A stretch of 64,000 nt of DNA from Saccharopolyspora thermophila (GTDB lineage Bacteria; Actinomycetota; Actinomycetes; Mycobacteriales; Pseudonocardiaceae), in contig NZ_BMMT01000008.1 of the NCBI RefSeq assembly GCF_014646075.1, forward strand, positions 124,001-188,000, read 5' to 3'. The notes below the pieces were generated by a model. The model did no database searches. It saw nothing but the letters and a program-made list of their open reading frames with translations, and had not been told where the DNA came from. The position numbers and the translations under genes are program-made. This document shows positions 17,629 through 26,533 of this stretch, piece by piece; within the stretch, counting starts at the first letter, position 1, and every line of letters starts with the position of its first letter.

Positions 17629-17901
17629 GTGAACGTCCGGATCGATCCGGCGACGCTGGCCGAACTGGCAGGAGGTATTGAGCGCTCGACCGACGAGCTG
17701 GGCAAGGCGCAGCCGCTTCCGCCGGGGGACGCGGGCCCTTCCAGCGCCGCGGTCTCGGCGACCGTGGCCGACCTGATCCGCGCCGCCGCTGGCTACGTCG
17801 AGACCGTGCACCGCGGAGCGGCGGACCTGCACGCCAACAAGGCCACCTACATCGACACCGACGACGGCAACGCCGGGATGTTCGAGCAACTGGGGTGCTA
17901 G
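17629..17901 (+). CDS. Small ESX/EspC-like (type VII target-type) protein
   Basis: A 90-residue, acidic, mainly helical protein: IDPATLAELAGGIERSTDEL near the N-terminus, then ATVADLIRAAAGYVETVHRG and a C-terminal ANKATYIDTDDGNAGMF. The size, lack of a signal peptide and helical pair resemble WXG100/EspC-type proteins handled by type VII secretion, although a WXG motif is absent. It lies 6 bases before the WXG-DUF1023 protein, a common pairing in actinomycetes. No secretion machinery genes are in the window. Confidence 0.6.
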   Translation: MNVRIDPATLAELAGGIERSTDELGKAQPLPPGDAGPSSAAVSATVADLIRAAAGYVETVHRGAADLHANKATYIDTDDGNAGMFEQLGC

Positions 17902-17907
17902 CAGATC

Positions 17908-19644
17908 ATGACTCTGAACACGTGGGTTGCCGGAAATCCCGGCACGATGCGGGCCTACGCGCAGCAGGTCCGCGGCTTGGGAACTGCCACCGAGCGCGTC
18001 GCCTCCGGGCAGTACATGGCGCGGAACCATGCCGCCAGCGAATGGGAAGGCCCGGCATCAGAAGCCTTCCAGAGCTGGGCCACCCGACAGGGCCGCGATG
18101 GAGACACCCTCGCGCAGCTGTTTCCGGCAGTCGCCCAAGCGGTCGATGTGTGGTGCGACGAGATCGACACCGTGAACTCGCGCATGGAGCAGGCCAGGCA
18201 AGTCGCGAGAAAAGGTCAGCTGACCGTGTTCGCCCCGCTGATCTATCCCCCCATGCCACTTCCCAGTCCTTCGCAGGACGTCAGTCTGCCTGGACGAGAT
18301 GTTCCGCCAGCCCCAGCAGAGGCAGAAGCCGCTCGCGCGCTTCAGGCGAAGCAGGAAGCGGCGTTCGCGGAAGCTCAGGCCACGGTTCAGCAGGCGCGGG
18401 ACCTGGAACGCAACGCCCACGACAAACTCGTCCAGAGGCTGAACTCGATCAAGGACAACCTCAAGAACATGCCCCAGTCCGTCGCGTGGGAGCAGGCTGG
18501 GGCGCACCCCACCAGCCCCGCCGCCGTGGCGCTGGCCAACGCTGCCACGGTGGTGGAGAGCCGTGCCGCGGAAGCTACCAAGGGCATGTTCGAGCATGCC
18601 ATGCGCCAAGGCCCGGCCGCCGTGCACGCCATGTGGACATCGCTGTCAGCGTCCCAAAGAGCCGATCTGATCGACCGGTACCCGCAGATGGTCGGCAATA
18701 CCAACGGCGTGCCCGTCGTCTTCCGGGACGAGGCGAACCGCAGGCTCTTGGCGACGAGCCGGGAAGACGTTCGTAGCAAGCTCGAGGAAATCCGGCAAGC
18801 CCAGCGCCAACTGAGCGATCCGAAAGACCCGATGGCGCGCCAGCTGGCCGAGCAGGTCACACAACTCAACGAAGCCCTGGACGGAATCACGGATCTGGAG
18901 ACCAGCCTCGGTCAGAGCGAGAAGTACCTCATTGGCTTCGATCCCACCGCTGACAGTCGTGGCCGCGCCATCGTCGCCCACGGCAACCCCGACACCGCCG
19001 ACCACGTTATGACCTACGTGCCAGGCACGTTCTCCGACCTGGGGGGCGTGAACGGCGACCTGAACAACAACCAGGCGATCTACGACCGAGCCCAGCAGCT
19101 GGCACCTCCAGGTCAGAAGGTGGCGACCATCGTGTGGGAAGGCTACGAGTCGCCCCCGAACCTGGGTGAGGCCGCCTCCGAGCACTACGCCAACAACGCC
19201 AAGCAGGATCTCTCCGACTTCCAGCAGGGACTGCGGGTGACCCACGAAGGCCAGCCATCGCACAACACGATCTTGGGACACAGCTACGGAAGTACGGTCG
19301 TCGGATACGCCTCCCGCGATCATGGTGTGTACGCCGACGACATCGCATTTCTTGGGTCACCAGGTGTCGGTGTCGACCATGCTCATGACCTCGGCGTCCC
19401 TCCAGAGCATGTGTGGTCTGGAACATCAGAGGCGGACGCGATCAAGTACGCTGGCGTTCCACCGCTCTTTGACGAGCTCGATGGCATAGATGATCAGCGG
19501 TTCGGGATCTCACCGAGTGATCCCAGTTTCGGCGCGCAGACCATCCCCACGGACCCGAGCACCGACCACTCGGGCTACTGGAACAAGCCCGAATCAGTTG
19601 ACGCCATTGCACGGATCGTCGTCGGCCAGCAGAGGGCGCAGTAG
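17908..19644 (+). CDS. WXG-domain alpha/beta hydrolase (DUF1023)
   Basis: A 578-residue two-part protein. Residues 1-110 are a helical WXG100-like region (ASEWEGPASEAFQSW). A long Ala/Gln/Glu-rich coiled-coil-like segment follows (about 130-190). The C-terminal part is a DUF1023 alpha/beta hydrolase with nucleophile elbow GHSYGS near residue 457, oxyanion-side VMTYVPGTFS and a late His in STDHSGYW. DUF1023 proteins are presumed lipid- or ester-acting hydrolases, often exported by type VII systems. The sequence is less GC-biased at wobble positions than its neighbours, hinting at a different history. Confidence 0.82.
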   Translation: MTLNTWVAGNPGTMRAYAQQVRGLGTATERVASGQYMARNHAASEWEGPASEAFQSWATRQGRDGDTLAQLFPAVAQAVDVWCDEIDTVNSRMEQARQVARKGQLTVFAPLIYPPMPLPSPSQDVSLPGRDVPPAPAEAEAARALQAKQEAAFAEAQATVQQARDLERNAHDKLVQRLNSIKDNLKNMPQSVAWEQAGAHPTSPAAVALANAATVVESRAAEATKGMFEHAMRQGPAAVHAMWTSLSASQRADLIDRYPQMVGNTNGVPVVFRDEANRRLLATSREDVRSKLEEIRQAQRQLSDPKDPMARQLAEQVTQLNEALDGITDLETSLGQSEKYLIGFDPTADSRGRAIVAHGNPDTADHVMTYVPGTFSDLGGVNGDLNNNQAIYDRAQQLAPPGQKVATIVWEGYESPPNLGEAASEHYANNAKQDLSDFQQGLRVTHEGQPSHNTILGHSYGSTVVGYASRDHGVYADDIAFLGSPGVGVDHAHDLGVPPEHVWSGTSEADAIKYAGVPPLFDELDGIDDQRFGISPSDPSFGAQTIPTDPSTDHSGYWNKPESVDAIARIVVGQQRAQ

Positions 19645-19646
19645 TC

Positions 19647-20012
19647 ATGACCAATCCCGCCGAGCGCAGGCAGCAGGAGGCAGACGTGAACTCGGTCCCC
19701 GGGTCGCCGCGACCCCTCATCGCCCGGGTCGCAGGCTCGTTCGGTGCCGCCGTCTTGGCACTCGGTGGCCTCGCCACCTGGGTCGCGACGATCGATGCCA
19801 ACCTGCGCTACGGCTCGGCCGGTGTCGCCCTGCCCTACAGCCTGTTCTGGTCCATGGTCTGGTTCGTGCTGTGCTGGGGTGCCGTAGGAGTCCTGGCAGC
19901 AGGTTTCGGCCGACGCAGCCGCGTCGCCACGATCGCTCTGTGGGCAGCGGTCCTCGTGACGCTGGTCGGCATCGTTGTTGCGATCATCGCGCTGCCCCGG
20001 TCACAGATGTGA
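19647..20012 (+). CDS. Small hypothetical membrane protein
   Basis: A 121-residue protein. It has a charged N-terminal stretch of about 23 residues and three hydrophobic segments: SFGAAVLALGGLATWVATI, LFWSMVWFVLCWGAVGVLAA and IALWAAVLVTLVGIVVAIIA. It begins 2 bases after the DUF1023 gene stop, so it is probably co-translated with it. I do not recognise a family. It may be a membrane partner of the WXG-hydrolase. Confidence 0.6.
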   Translation: MTNPAERRQQEADVNSVPGSPRPLIARVAGSFGAAVLALGGLATWVATIDANLRYGSAGVALPYSLFWSMVWFVLCWGAVGVLAAGFGRRSRVATIALWAAVLVTLVGIVVAIIALPRSQM

Positions 20013-20016
20013 CGCA

Positions 20017-20817
20017 TCAAGGCGCGGTGAGGTCGACGACGACCGGGGCGTGGTCGGAGGTGCCCTTGCCCTTGCGGGCCTCGCGGTCGACGTAGGAGTC
20101 GGCGACCAAGCTGGTGAACGCCTCGTTGCCGAAGATCAGGTCGATGCGCATGCCCTGGTTGTTCGGGAACCGCAGCTGCCGGTAGTCCCAGTAGGTGAAG
20201 GCCACGTCGTACTTCAGGGCGCGTGGGCGGACCTCCGTCAGGCCGGTCTCGGCCAGCGCGGTCAGGGCCTTGCGCTCCTGCTCGGAGACGTGCGTGCAGC
20301 CGTCGAAGGCGGTGATGTCCCAGACGTCGGCGTCGGTCGGGGCGATGTTGAAGTCGCCGAGCACCGCGAAGGGGCGGGGCGAGGACAGCTCCGCGGCGGC
20401 GGTGGCGCGCAGCGCGTCGAGCCAGCGCAGCTTGTACGCGTAGTGCGCGTGGCCGACCTCGCGCCCGTTGGGTACATAGACCGACCAGACGCGGATGCCG
20501 CCGCAGGTGGCGCCGATCGCCCGCGGCTCCTTGGTCTCGAACATCGCGCCGTCGGCGAGATATCCGGGTTCGTCGAGCAGACCGCGTCGCACCTCCTCGA
20601 GGCCGACCCGGGACAGCACGGCCACGCCGTTCCACCGGCCGGTGCCGTGGGCGGCGACCTCGTAGCCGAGTTCGCCGATCTCGCCGCTCGGGAAGGCGTC
20701 CTCGGCGCACTTGAGCTCCTGGAGGCACAGCACATCGGGCTCGGCGGTACCCAGCCAGTCGAGCAGCCTGGGCAGCCGGGCGCTGACGGAGTTGACGTTC
20801 CAGGTGGCGATCCGCAT
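20017..20817 (-). CDS. xth: Exodeoxyribonuclease III
   Basis: A 266-residue AP endonuclease/3'-5' exonuclease of the EEP fold for base-excision repair. Motifs are MRIATWNVNSVSAR, VLCLQELKCAEDAFP (catalytic Glu), VYVPNGREVGHAHY, VLGDFNIAPTDADVWD (Asp/Asn), a WDYR segment and terminal GTSDHAPVVVDL (Asp-His). All active-site residues are present. ATG 20817 follows GGGAGG. It converges with the upstream membrane protein gene, whose stop is four bases away. Confidence 0.95.
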   Translation of the reverse strand: MRIATWNVNSVSARLPRLLDWLGTAEPDVLCLQELKCAEDAFPSGEIGELGYEVAAHGTGRWNGVAVLSRVGLEEVRRGLLDEPGYLADGAMFETKEPRAIGATCGGIRVWSVYVPNGREVGHAHYAYKLRWLDALRATAAAELSSPRPFAVLGDFNIAPTDADVWDITAFDGCTHVSEQERKALTALAETGLTEVRPRALKYDVAFTYWDYRQLRFPNNQGMRIDLIFGNEAFTSLVADSYVDREARKGKGTSDHAPVVVDLTAP

Positions 20818-21247
20818 ACCCGAACCCTCCCACAACCCCCCGTCACCCAGCGTAGGCAGGGTGGCGGGCCGGAGGTCTCTGCTCACAGCGCCACCACGGC
20901 TTACGCCCCCACCCGTGGTGCACGCCCCGGCTCCGTCCCCTCGCACTCCCAGATGTCAGCTGCCGCAACAGGCGCACCGCAGGCCACCAGACACTACAGA
21001 TCCCCAGATTCGGGCGAACTTGGGAGGCGAATCTGGGTGCTTGTCCTCCGAAAACCTTCGGTCGCGTGACGGAACCGCAGACGCTCCGGGTTCGCCGACG
21101 TCACCTCACCTGCATGCCCCGTCGGGGGTCGCGGCTTCCGTTTTCGACGCGTGGTGCGGAAGTGTGTGTCAGTGGCCGGAGTCTCCTGTGTGGCTGGAGG
21201 TGAGCCGACCGCGACTCTGCGTGATCATGCGGGCAGCGGAGTCGGCG
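20818..21247. other. Intergenic region without a gene
   Basis: This 430-base stretch separates xth from the small minus-strand gene at 21248-21463. I find no credible coding region in either direction. Its main feature is the perfect hairpin at 21003-21037. The xth promoter should lie in the proximal part. Confidence 0.5.
21003..21037. repeat. Hairpin-forming intergenic repeat, copy 2
   Basis: CCCAGATTCG (21003-21012) and CGAATCTGGG (21028-21037) form a perfect 10-bp stem with a 15-base loop. The internal word ATTCGGGCGAACTTGGGAGG (21008-21027) recurs in altered form at 671-689 and 54426-54443. It lies downstream of the 21248-21463 gene and could terminate it. Confidence 0.5.
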
Positions 21248-21463
21248 TCAGCGCGACAACGCCTGCTCACCCGCGTAGTGGTAGCGCCAGACCCCGTCGG
21301 CGCGCCGGTCGCGCCGGTCGTAGCGCGCGCACGGGGCGGAGCCGTCGCGCGCCGACGGGAAGGTGAACTGCCCGAGCGGTAAGTCCGCGTCCACCGCGGG
21401 GATGATGAACGAGCGGCCGTCCTCCGGGCCGCCGATGAGCTCGGCGTGCACGTGCTGGTGCAT
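21248..21463 (-). CDS. Small conserved hypothetical protein
   Basis: A 71-residue protein beginning MHQHVHAELIGGPEDGRSF. It has a short beta-rich pattern ending GVWRYHYAGEQ. The GGPEDGRS motif and the HYAGE ending resemble small uncharacterised actinobacterial proteins. ATG 21463 follows AGGAG by about 8 bases, which supports translation; a longer in-frame version upstream lacks a binding site. No function can be assigned. Confidence 0.6.
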   Translation of the reverse strand: MHQHVHAELIGGPEDGRSFIIPAVDADLPLGQFTFPSARDGSAPCARYDRRDRRADGVWRYHYAGEQALSR

Positions 21464-21822
21464 GGATCGTCTCCTGGGTCGAGCGGCACCACGTTTCTTG
21501 CCCCATAGGAACAAATTCGGCCGCCCTTGGTTCCAGGTTTCACCCGATCGTCCCAACACGACGGTGTTTCCGGTAACGGCTCGATCACGGCCAAGCCGCG
21601 GTTACGCCGTGGAGCACGCGGGTACGCCCACGGCATGGGTGAGGACAAGCCAGCGATCCGTCGGCGCAGGGGAGACCTTCGGCGCTCGCCCGTCGCAGGG
21701 CAGCCGGGAGAGCGCCCGTGGTGCGCGGTGCCACGACCCGACGCTTGGCGAGAAGGGGTCGGCCGGCGCCACACCAGGTCAGTGCTCACCGGGTGGACCA
21801 ACGACGACGTGCGTGAGGCACG
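21464..21822. other. Divergent intergenic region
   Basis: This 359-base stretch lies between a small minus-strand gene and the LigD-like gene, and no coding region is convincing. An inverted pair GCCGTGG (21606-21612) and CCACGGC (21628-21634) is present. Promoters for both flanking genes should lie here. Confidence 0.4.
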
Positions 21823-22722
21823 ATGACTGCGACGCTGGAAATCGGCGGACACCGCATCGAAGTGTCCCATGCGGACAAGCTGCTCTACCCCGACGACGGA
21901 TACCGCAAGCAGGACGTGGTCGAGTACTACCGGGCGGTGGCCGACACCATGGTCGGGCACCTGCGCGGCAAACCGCTGACCATGCGCCGTTTCCCGGACG
22001 GTATCGGCTCGGACGGTTTCTTCCAGAAGGAGGCCCCCGAGCACTTCCCGGACTGGGTCCGTCGTGTTCCGGTGCCGCAGCGCGGCGCCCCGAGCCCGGT
22101 GCACCACGTGGTGGTGGACGACGCGGCGACCCTGCTCTACCTGGCCAACCAGGGCTGCGTGGAGTTCCACATCGGGTTGTCCAGAGTGGACGATCTGGAG
22201 CGGCCGGTGCTCGCGGTGCTGGACCTGGACCCGCCCGACGGCTTTCGCATCGGCGAGCTGCGCTCGGTGGTGCGGCGGACGTGCGAGCGGTTCCACGACG
22301 CCGGGCTGTCCCCGCACGTGCAGGCCACCGGCGGCACGGGCTTCCACGTTGCCGCCCCGCTGCGCGGCCGCCGCGACTTCGACGAGGTGCGGGCCGCGAT
22401 GCGCGAGCTGGCCGACGAGGCGTCCCGCGACGAGCCGCGGCGGCTGACCACCGAGCAGCGCAAGGACAAGCGCGGCGACCGGATCTTCCTGGACACCAAC
22501 CGCAACGCCTACGGCCAGACGGTGATCGCCCCGTACTCCCTGCGGGCCCGCCCCGGCGCCCCCGCGGCCACCCCGCTGGACCCCGGCGAACTCGGCCGCG
22601 CCGGGCCGCGGGACCACGGGCTGGCCAACATGGCGCGGCGGCTGGCGCAGAAGCCGGACCCGTGGCGGAACATCGAGGACCCACGGACCGGCAGCGACTT
22701 CCCGGCGCGCACCGGGAGGTGA
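21823..22722 (+). CDS. Stand-alone LigD polymerase (primase-polymerase) domain protein
   Basis: A 299-residue protein matching the polymerase domain of bacterial NHEJ ligase D. Signatures are ISHADKLLYP-like VSHADKLLYPDDGYRKQDVV, RRFPDGIGSDGFFQKEAPEH, the metal-binding LDLDPPDG (about residues 131-138), SGGGLHV-equivalent TGGTGFHVAAPL and KRGDRIFLDTNRNAYGQT. It lacks ligase and phosphoesterase domains, and no Ku gene is in the window. It likely adds (ribo)nucleotides at DNA ends for repair. Confidence 0.88.
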   Translation: MTATLEIGGHRIEVSHADKLLYPDDGYRKQDVVEYYRAVADTMVGHLRGKPLTMRRFPDGIGSDGFFQKEAPEHFPDWVRRVPVPQRGAPSPVHHVVVDDAATLLYLANQGCVEFHIGLSRVDDLERPVLAVLDLDPPDGFRIGELRSVVRRTCERFHDAGLSPHVQATGGTGFHVAAPLRGRRDFDEVRAAMRELADEASRDEPRRLTTEQRKDKRGDRIFLDTNRNAYGQTVIAPYSLRARPGAPAATPLDPGELGRAGPRDHGLANMARRLAQKPDPWRNIEDPRTGSDFPARTGR

Positions 22723-22881
22723 ACCACCGACCAGGAACCCCAGCCCGGCGACCACCGCCGCCACCCGGGGGACGTCGCACATTCCGGCGAACCGTCAGGC
22801 AGCACACACGCGCGCAGTCCCGGGCGTGACGCGGGCCGCGGTCGGGTAGACCTGTCGGGCGAACGCTGGAGGGGAGGCACC

Positions 22882-23373
22882 GTGGAAGCCGAGATCACCC
22901 TGGTCGTCGACGGCACCGAACACCGGCTCACCGTCGACACCCGAACCACCGTGCTCGACGCGCTGCGGGAGCACCTGGGCATCACCAGCCCCAAGAAAGG
23001 CTGCGACCACGGCCAGTGCGGCGCGTGCACGGTGCTGCTCGACGGCCGCCGGGTCAACAGCTGCCTCATGCTGGCCGTGGCCTACGACGAGGCGGACATC
23101 CGCACGGCCGACGGGCTCGCCGACGGCGACCTGCACCCCCTGCAGCGCGCCTTCATCGAGCACGACGCCTTGCAGTGCGGCTACTGCACGCCGGGGCAGG
23201 TGACCTCGGCGGTCGGCGCGCTGTGCGAGCTGCGTGACGGTGAACCCAGCGCGGTCACCGCGGACGACGTGTCACTGGAGGACGAGATCCGTGAGCGGAT
23301 GAGCGGCAACCTCTGCCGCTGCGGCGCCTACGCCAACATCGTCCCCGCCATCGCGGAGGTGGCGCGGCGATGA
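22882..23373 (+). CDS. paoA: [2Fe-2S] subunit of molybdenum aldehyde oxidoreductase
   Basis: A 163-residue small subunit carrying two [2Fe-2S] clusters. The plant-type cluster ligands are Cys41, Cys46, Cys49 and Cys61 ([20 protein letters not shown]). The second cluster uses Cys99/Cys102 (QCGYCTPGQ) and Cys145/Cys147 (NLCRCGAY). The GTG start follows a strong GGAGGGGAGG. It overlaps the FAD subunit gene by four bases. The three-gene order small-medium-large matches PaoABC/YagTSR. Any Tat signal like that of Escherichia coli PaoA is absent, so it appears cytoplasmic. Confidence 0.88.
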   Translation: MEAEITLVVDGTEHRLTVDTRTTVLDALREHLGITSPKKGCDHGQCGACTVLLDGRRVNSCLMLAVAYDEADIRTADGLADGDLHPLQRAFIEHDALQCGYCTPGQVTSAVGALCELRDGEPSAVTADDVSLEDEIRERMSGNLCRCGAYANIVPAIAEVARR

Positions 23374-24356
23374 AACCGTTCCGCTACCAGCACGTCCCCG
23401 ACGTCGACACCGCCGTGCGCACCCTGGCCGACACACCCGGCGCGCAGTACCTGGCCGGGGGCACCAACCTGGTGGACCTGATGAAGCTCGAGGTCACCGA
23501 GCCGGACGTGCTGGTCGACGTCCGGCGGCTGACCTCCGACCGGATCGAGCAGCACCCCGGCTTGCTGCGCATCGGCGCCTCGGTCACCAACAGCGCCCTC
23601 GCCGCCGACCCGGTCGTCCGCCGCCGCTACCCGGTGCTGTCCCAGGCGGTGCTGGCCGGGGCGTCCGGGCAGCTGCGCAATCTCGCCACCACCGGCGGAA
23701 ACCTGCTGCAGCGCACCAGGTGCGTGTACTTCCAGGACGTCACCACGCCGTGCAACAAGCGGGAACCGGGCAGCGGGTGCTCTGCCCGCGGTGGCTTCCA
23801 GCGTGAGCACGCGATCTTCGGCGCCTCCGAATCGTGCATCGCCACCCACCCCTCCGACATGGCGGTCGCGCTCGTCGCACTCGACGCCATGGTCAACACC
23901 CAGGGCCCGGGCGGAACGCGCACCATCCCCCTGGAGGAGCTGCACCGGCTGCCCGGCGACCGGCCCGATCTGGACACGGTGCTGGAGCACGGCGAGCTGA
24001 TCACCTCGGTGGACGTGCCGGACCTGAACTTTGCCAGCCACTCGCGCTACCGCAAGGCCCGCGACCGCGCCTCCTTCGCCTTCGCGCTGGTGTCGGTCGC
24101 CGCCGCGCTGGACGCGCCGGACGACACCGTGCGCGACGTCCGGCTGGCGCTGGGCGGGGTGGCGCACAAGCCGTGGCGCGCGCGGCGGGCCGAGGACGTG
24201 CTGCGCGGCGAGGGGGCGACCACGACCGCGTTCCACGAGGCCGCCGAAGCCGAACTGGCCCACGCCCGCCCGCTGCCCGGCAACGAGTTCAAGATCCCCC
24301 TGCTACGCAACATGATCGTCAGCGTGCTCGCCGAACTCGTGGGGGTGCGGCGATGA
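23370..24356 (+). CDS. paoB: FAD subunit of molybdenum aldehyde oxidoreductase
   Basis: A 328-residue medium subunit of the xanthine dehydrogenase family that passes electrons through FAD. The FAD loops are [15 protein letters not shown] and [18 protein letters not shown] Cys-rich insert ([20 protein letters not shown] followed by GC) matches the extra [4Fe-4S] cluster region of the PaoB/YagS branch, which separates it from CoxM-type subunits. It overlaps both neighbours by four bases. Confidence 0.88.
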   Translation: MKPFRYQHVPDVDTAVRTLADTPGAQYLAGGTNLVDLMKLEVTEPDVLVDVRRLTSDRIEQHPGLLRIGASVTNSALAADPVVRRRYPVLSQAVLAGASGQLRNLATTGGNLLQRTRCVYFQDVTTPCNKREPGSGCSARGGFQREHAIFGASESCIATHPSDMAVALVALDAMVNTQGPGGTRTIPLEELHRLPGDRPDLDTVLEHGELITSVDVPDLNFASHSRYRKARDRASFAFALVSVAAALDAPDDTVRDVRLALGGVAHKPWRARRAEDVLRGEGATTTAFHEAAEAELAHARPLPGNEFKIPLLRNMIVSVLAELVGVRR

Positions 24357-26440
24357 CCACCACGACCAGGCTCATCGGAGCGCCGATCAACCGCATCGAG
24401 GGCGCCGAGAAGGTCCGGGGGGCCGCGGTCTACGCCGCCGAGCACCCGGCCGACCAGCCGGTGTACGCCTACCCGCTGCAGTCCGAGATCGCCGCCGGGC
24501 GCGTCACCGGCATCGACACCGTCGCGGCGATGAGCGAACCCGGCGTGGTCGCGGTGCTGACCCACGAGAACGCGCCGCGGCTGGCGTCGACCCGCGATGC
24601 GGAGCTGGCGATCCTGCAGTCGCCCGAGATCGGCTTCCGCGGGCAGTTCGTGGGCGCGGTGCTGGCCGAGAGTCCGGAGGTGGCCCGCCGGGCGGCGCGG
24701 CTGGTGCGGATCTCCTGCGTGGCCCGCGAGCACGACGTGGAACTGCACCCGGCACGCACCGACCTGGTCATCCCGGAGCAGGTCAACGGCGGGTTCGAGA
24801 CCGATACCGTCGAAGGCGACGTGGACGGGGCACTGGCCAGTGCCGAAGTGGTCGTCGACGCCACCTACACCACGCCGCAGGAGTACAACAACCCGCTCGA
24901 ACCGCACGCCACCATCGCGATGTGGACCGACGGGGACCTGACGCTGCACGACTCGACGCAGGGCGTGCACTGGGTTCGCGAGACGATCGCCGCGCTGTTC
25001 GGCCTGGACCAGCAGCAGGTGCACGTGGTGTGCCCGCACGTCGGCGGCGGCTTCGGATCCAAGGGGCTGCCGCACGCCCACGTGGTGCTGGCCGCGATGG
25101 CCGCGCGACTGGTCGAACCGCGGCCGGTGAAGCTGGTGCTCACCCGCCAGCAGATGTTCTCGGTGGTCGGCTACCGCACCGGCACCGTGCAGCGCGTCCG
25201 GCTGGGCAGCGACTCCGCGGGTCACCTGACCGCGATCAGCCACGACGTGGTGGAGCAGACCTCGCGGATCAAGGAGTTCGCCGAGCAGACCGCGGTGCCC
25301 ACCCGCATCATGTACGCCGCGCCGAACCGCCGCACCACGCACCGGCTGGTGGAGCTGGACGCGCCGGTGCCGTCGTGGATGCGTGCGCCCGGCGAGTGCC
25401 CCGGCATGTTCGCCCTCGAGGTCGCGATGGACGAGATGGCGATCGCCTGCGGCCTGGACCCCGTCGAGTTCCACATCCGTAACGAACCGGAGACCGACCC
25501 GGCCACCGGGCGGCCCTTCTCCAGCCGCAACCTGGTGGCCTGCCTGCGTGAGGGGGCGCGCCGCTTCGGCTGGACCGACCGCGACCCAACACCCCGGTCC
25601 GGGCGCTCCGGGCCCTGGCTGGTCGGTACCGGGGTCGCGGCCTCCACGTACCCGGTGTTCGCCATGCCCGGCTCGCGGGCCACCATCCAGGCGCGGCCGG
25701 ACGGCCGGTACCGGGTGCTGATCGGGGCGGCCGACATCGGCACCGGGGCGTGGACCGCGCTGACCCAGATCGCCGCGGACGCGCTTGACGTGGAGATGTC
25801 CGACGTGCAGCTGAGCATCGGCGACACCGACCTGCCATACGCCTCCGGCGCCGGCGGGTCAACCGGCATCACCTGCTGGGGCTCGGCGATCGTGGACGCG
25901 GCGCGACAACTACGCGCCCAGCTGCCGGCGAGCGCGCCGATCCCGGACGAGGGCGTGGAGGTCACCGGTTCGATCCCGGACAACCCCTACGCCGGGCAGA
26001 TGTCGATGCACAGCTTCGGCGCGCAGTTCGCCGAGGTGCGGGTGCACGTCGACACCGGGGAGGTGCGGGTGCCGCGGATGCTGGGCATCTTCGCCGCGGG
26101 GCGGATCATCAACGCCAAGACGGCGCGGTCCCAGCTGCTGGGCGGGATGACCATGGGGCTGTCCATGGCGCTGCACGAGCAGAGTCACGTCGACCCGCGC
26201 TTCGGGCACGTGGTCAACCACGACCTCGCCGAGTACCACATCGCGACCAACGCCGACGTCGGCGAGATCGAGGTGGACTGGATCGACGAGGACGACCCGT
26301 ACGTGAATCCGATGGGTGCCAAGGGAATCGGCGAGCTGGGCATCGTGGGCACCGCGGCGGCGATCGCCAACGCGGCCCACCACGCCACCGGCATCCGGGT
26401 CCGGGACCTGCCGATCACCCTCGACCGGTTCTGCGCCTGA
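24353..26440 (+). CDS. paoC: Molybdopterin-binding large subunit of aldehyde oxidoreductase
   Basis: A 695-residue catalytic subunit that binds the molybdenum cofactor. Visible motifs are GGGFGSKG (about residues 231-238), substrate-channel VPSWMRAPGECPGMFALEVA, IGAADIGTGAWTALTQIAAD and the catalytic Glu in GAKGIGELG near the C-terminus. It closes the PaoABC-type operon, which probably oxidises aromatic or other aldehydes. No XdhC/PaoD-type cofactor-insertion gene follows; one must act from elsewhere. Confidence 0.88.
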   Translation: MTTTTRLIGAPINRIEGAEKVRGAAVYAAEHPADQPVYAYPLQSEIAAGRVTGIDTVAAMSEPGVVAVLTHENAPRLASTRDAELAILQSPEIGFRGQFVGAVLAESPEVARRAARLVRISCVAREHDVELHPARTDLVIPEQVNGGFETDTVEGDVDGALASAEVVVDATYTTPQEYNNPLEPHATIAMWTDGDLTLHDSTQGVHWVRETIAALFGLDQQQVHVVCPHVGGGFGSKGLPHAHVVLAAMAARLVEPRPVKLVLTRQQMFSVVGYRTGTVQRVRLGSDSAGHLTAISHDVVEQTSRIKEFAEQTAVPTRIMYAAPNRRTTHRLVELDAPVPSWMRAPGECPGMFALEVAMDEMAIACGLDPVEFHIRNEPETDPATGRPFSSRNLVACLREGARRFGWTDRDPTPRSGRSGPWLVGTGVAASTYPVFAMPGSRATIQARPDGRYRVLIGAADIGTGAWTALTQIAADALDVEMSDVQLSIGDTDLPYASGAGGSTGITCWGSAIVDAARQLRAQLPASAPIPDEGVEVTGSIPDNPYAGQMSMHSFGAQFAEVRVHVDTGEVRVPRMLGIFAAGRIINAKTARSQLLGGMTMGLSMALHEQSHVDPRFGHVVNHDLAEYHIATNADVGEIEVDWIDEDDPYVNPMGAKGIGELGIVGTAAAIANAAHHATGIRVRDLPITLDRFCA

Positions 26441-26533
26441 TCGCGCACCGCGAACGGCGTGTGTCGCGCGTGCGCACAGGAGTGCCGCTCACTCGCGGTG
26501 GCTCGAAACCGGCGCGTCGGTTGTGACGGGACG

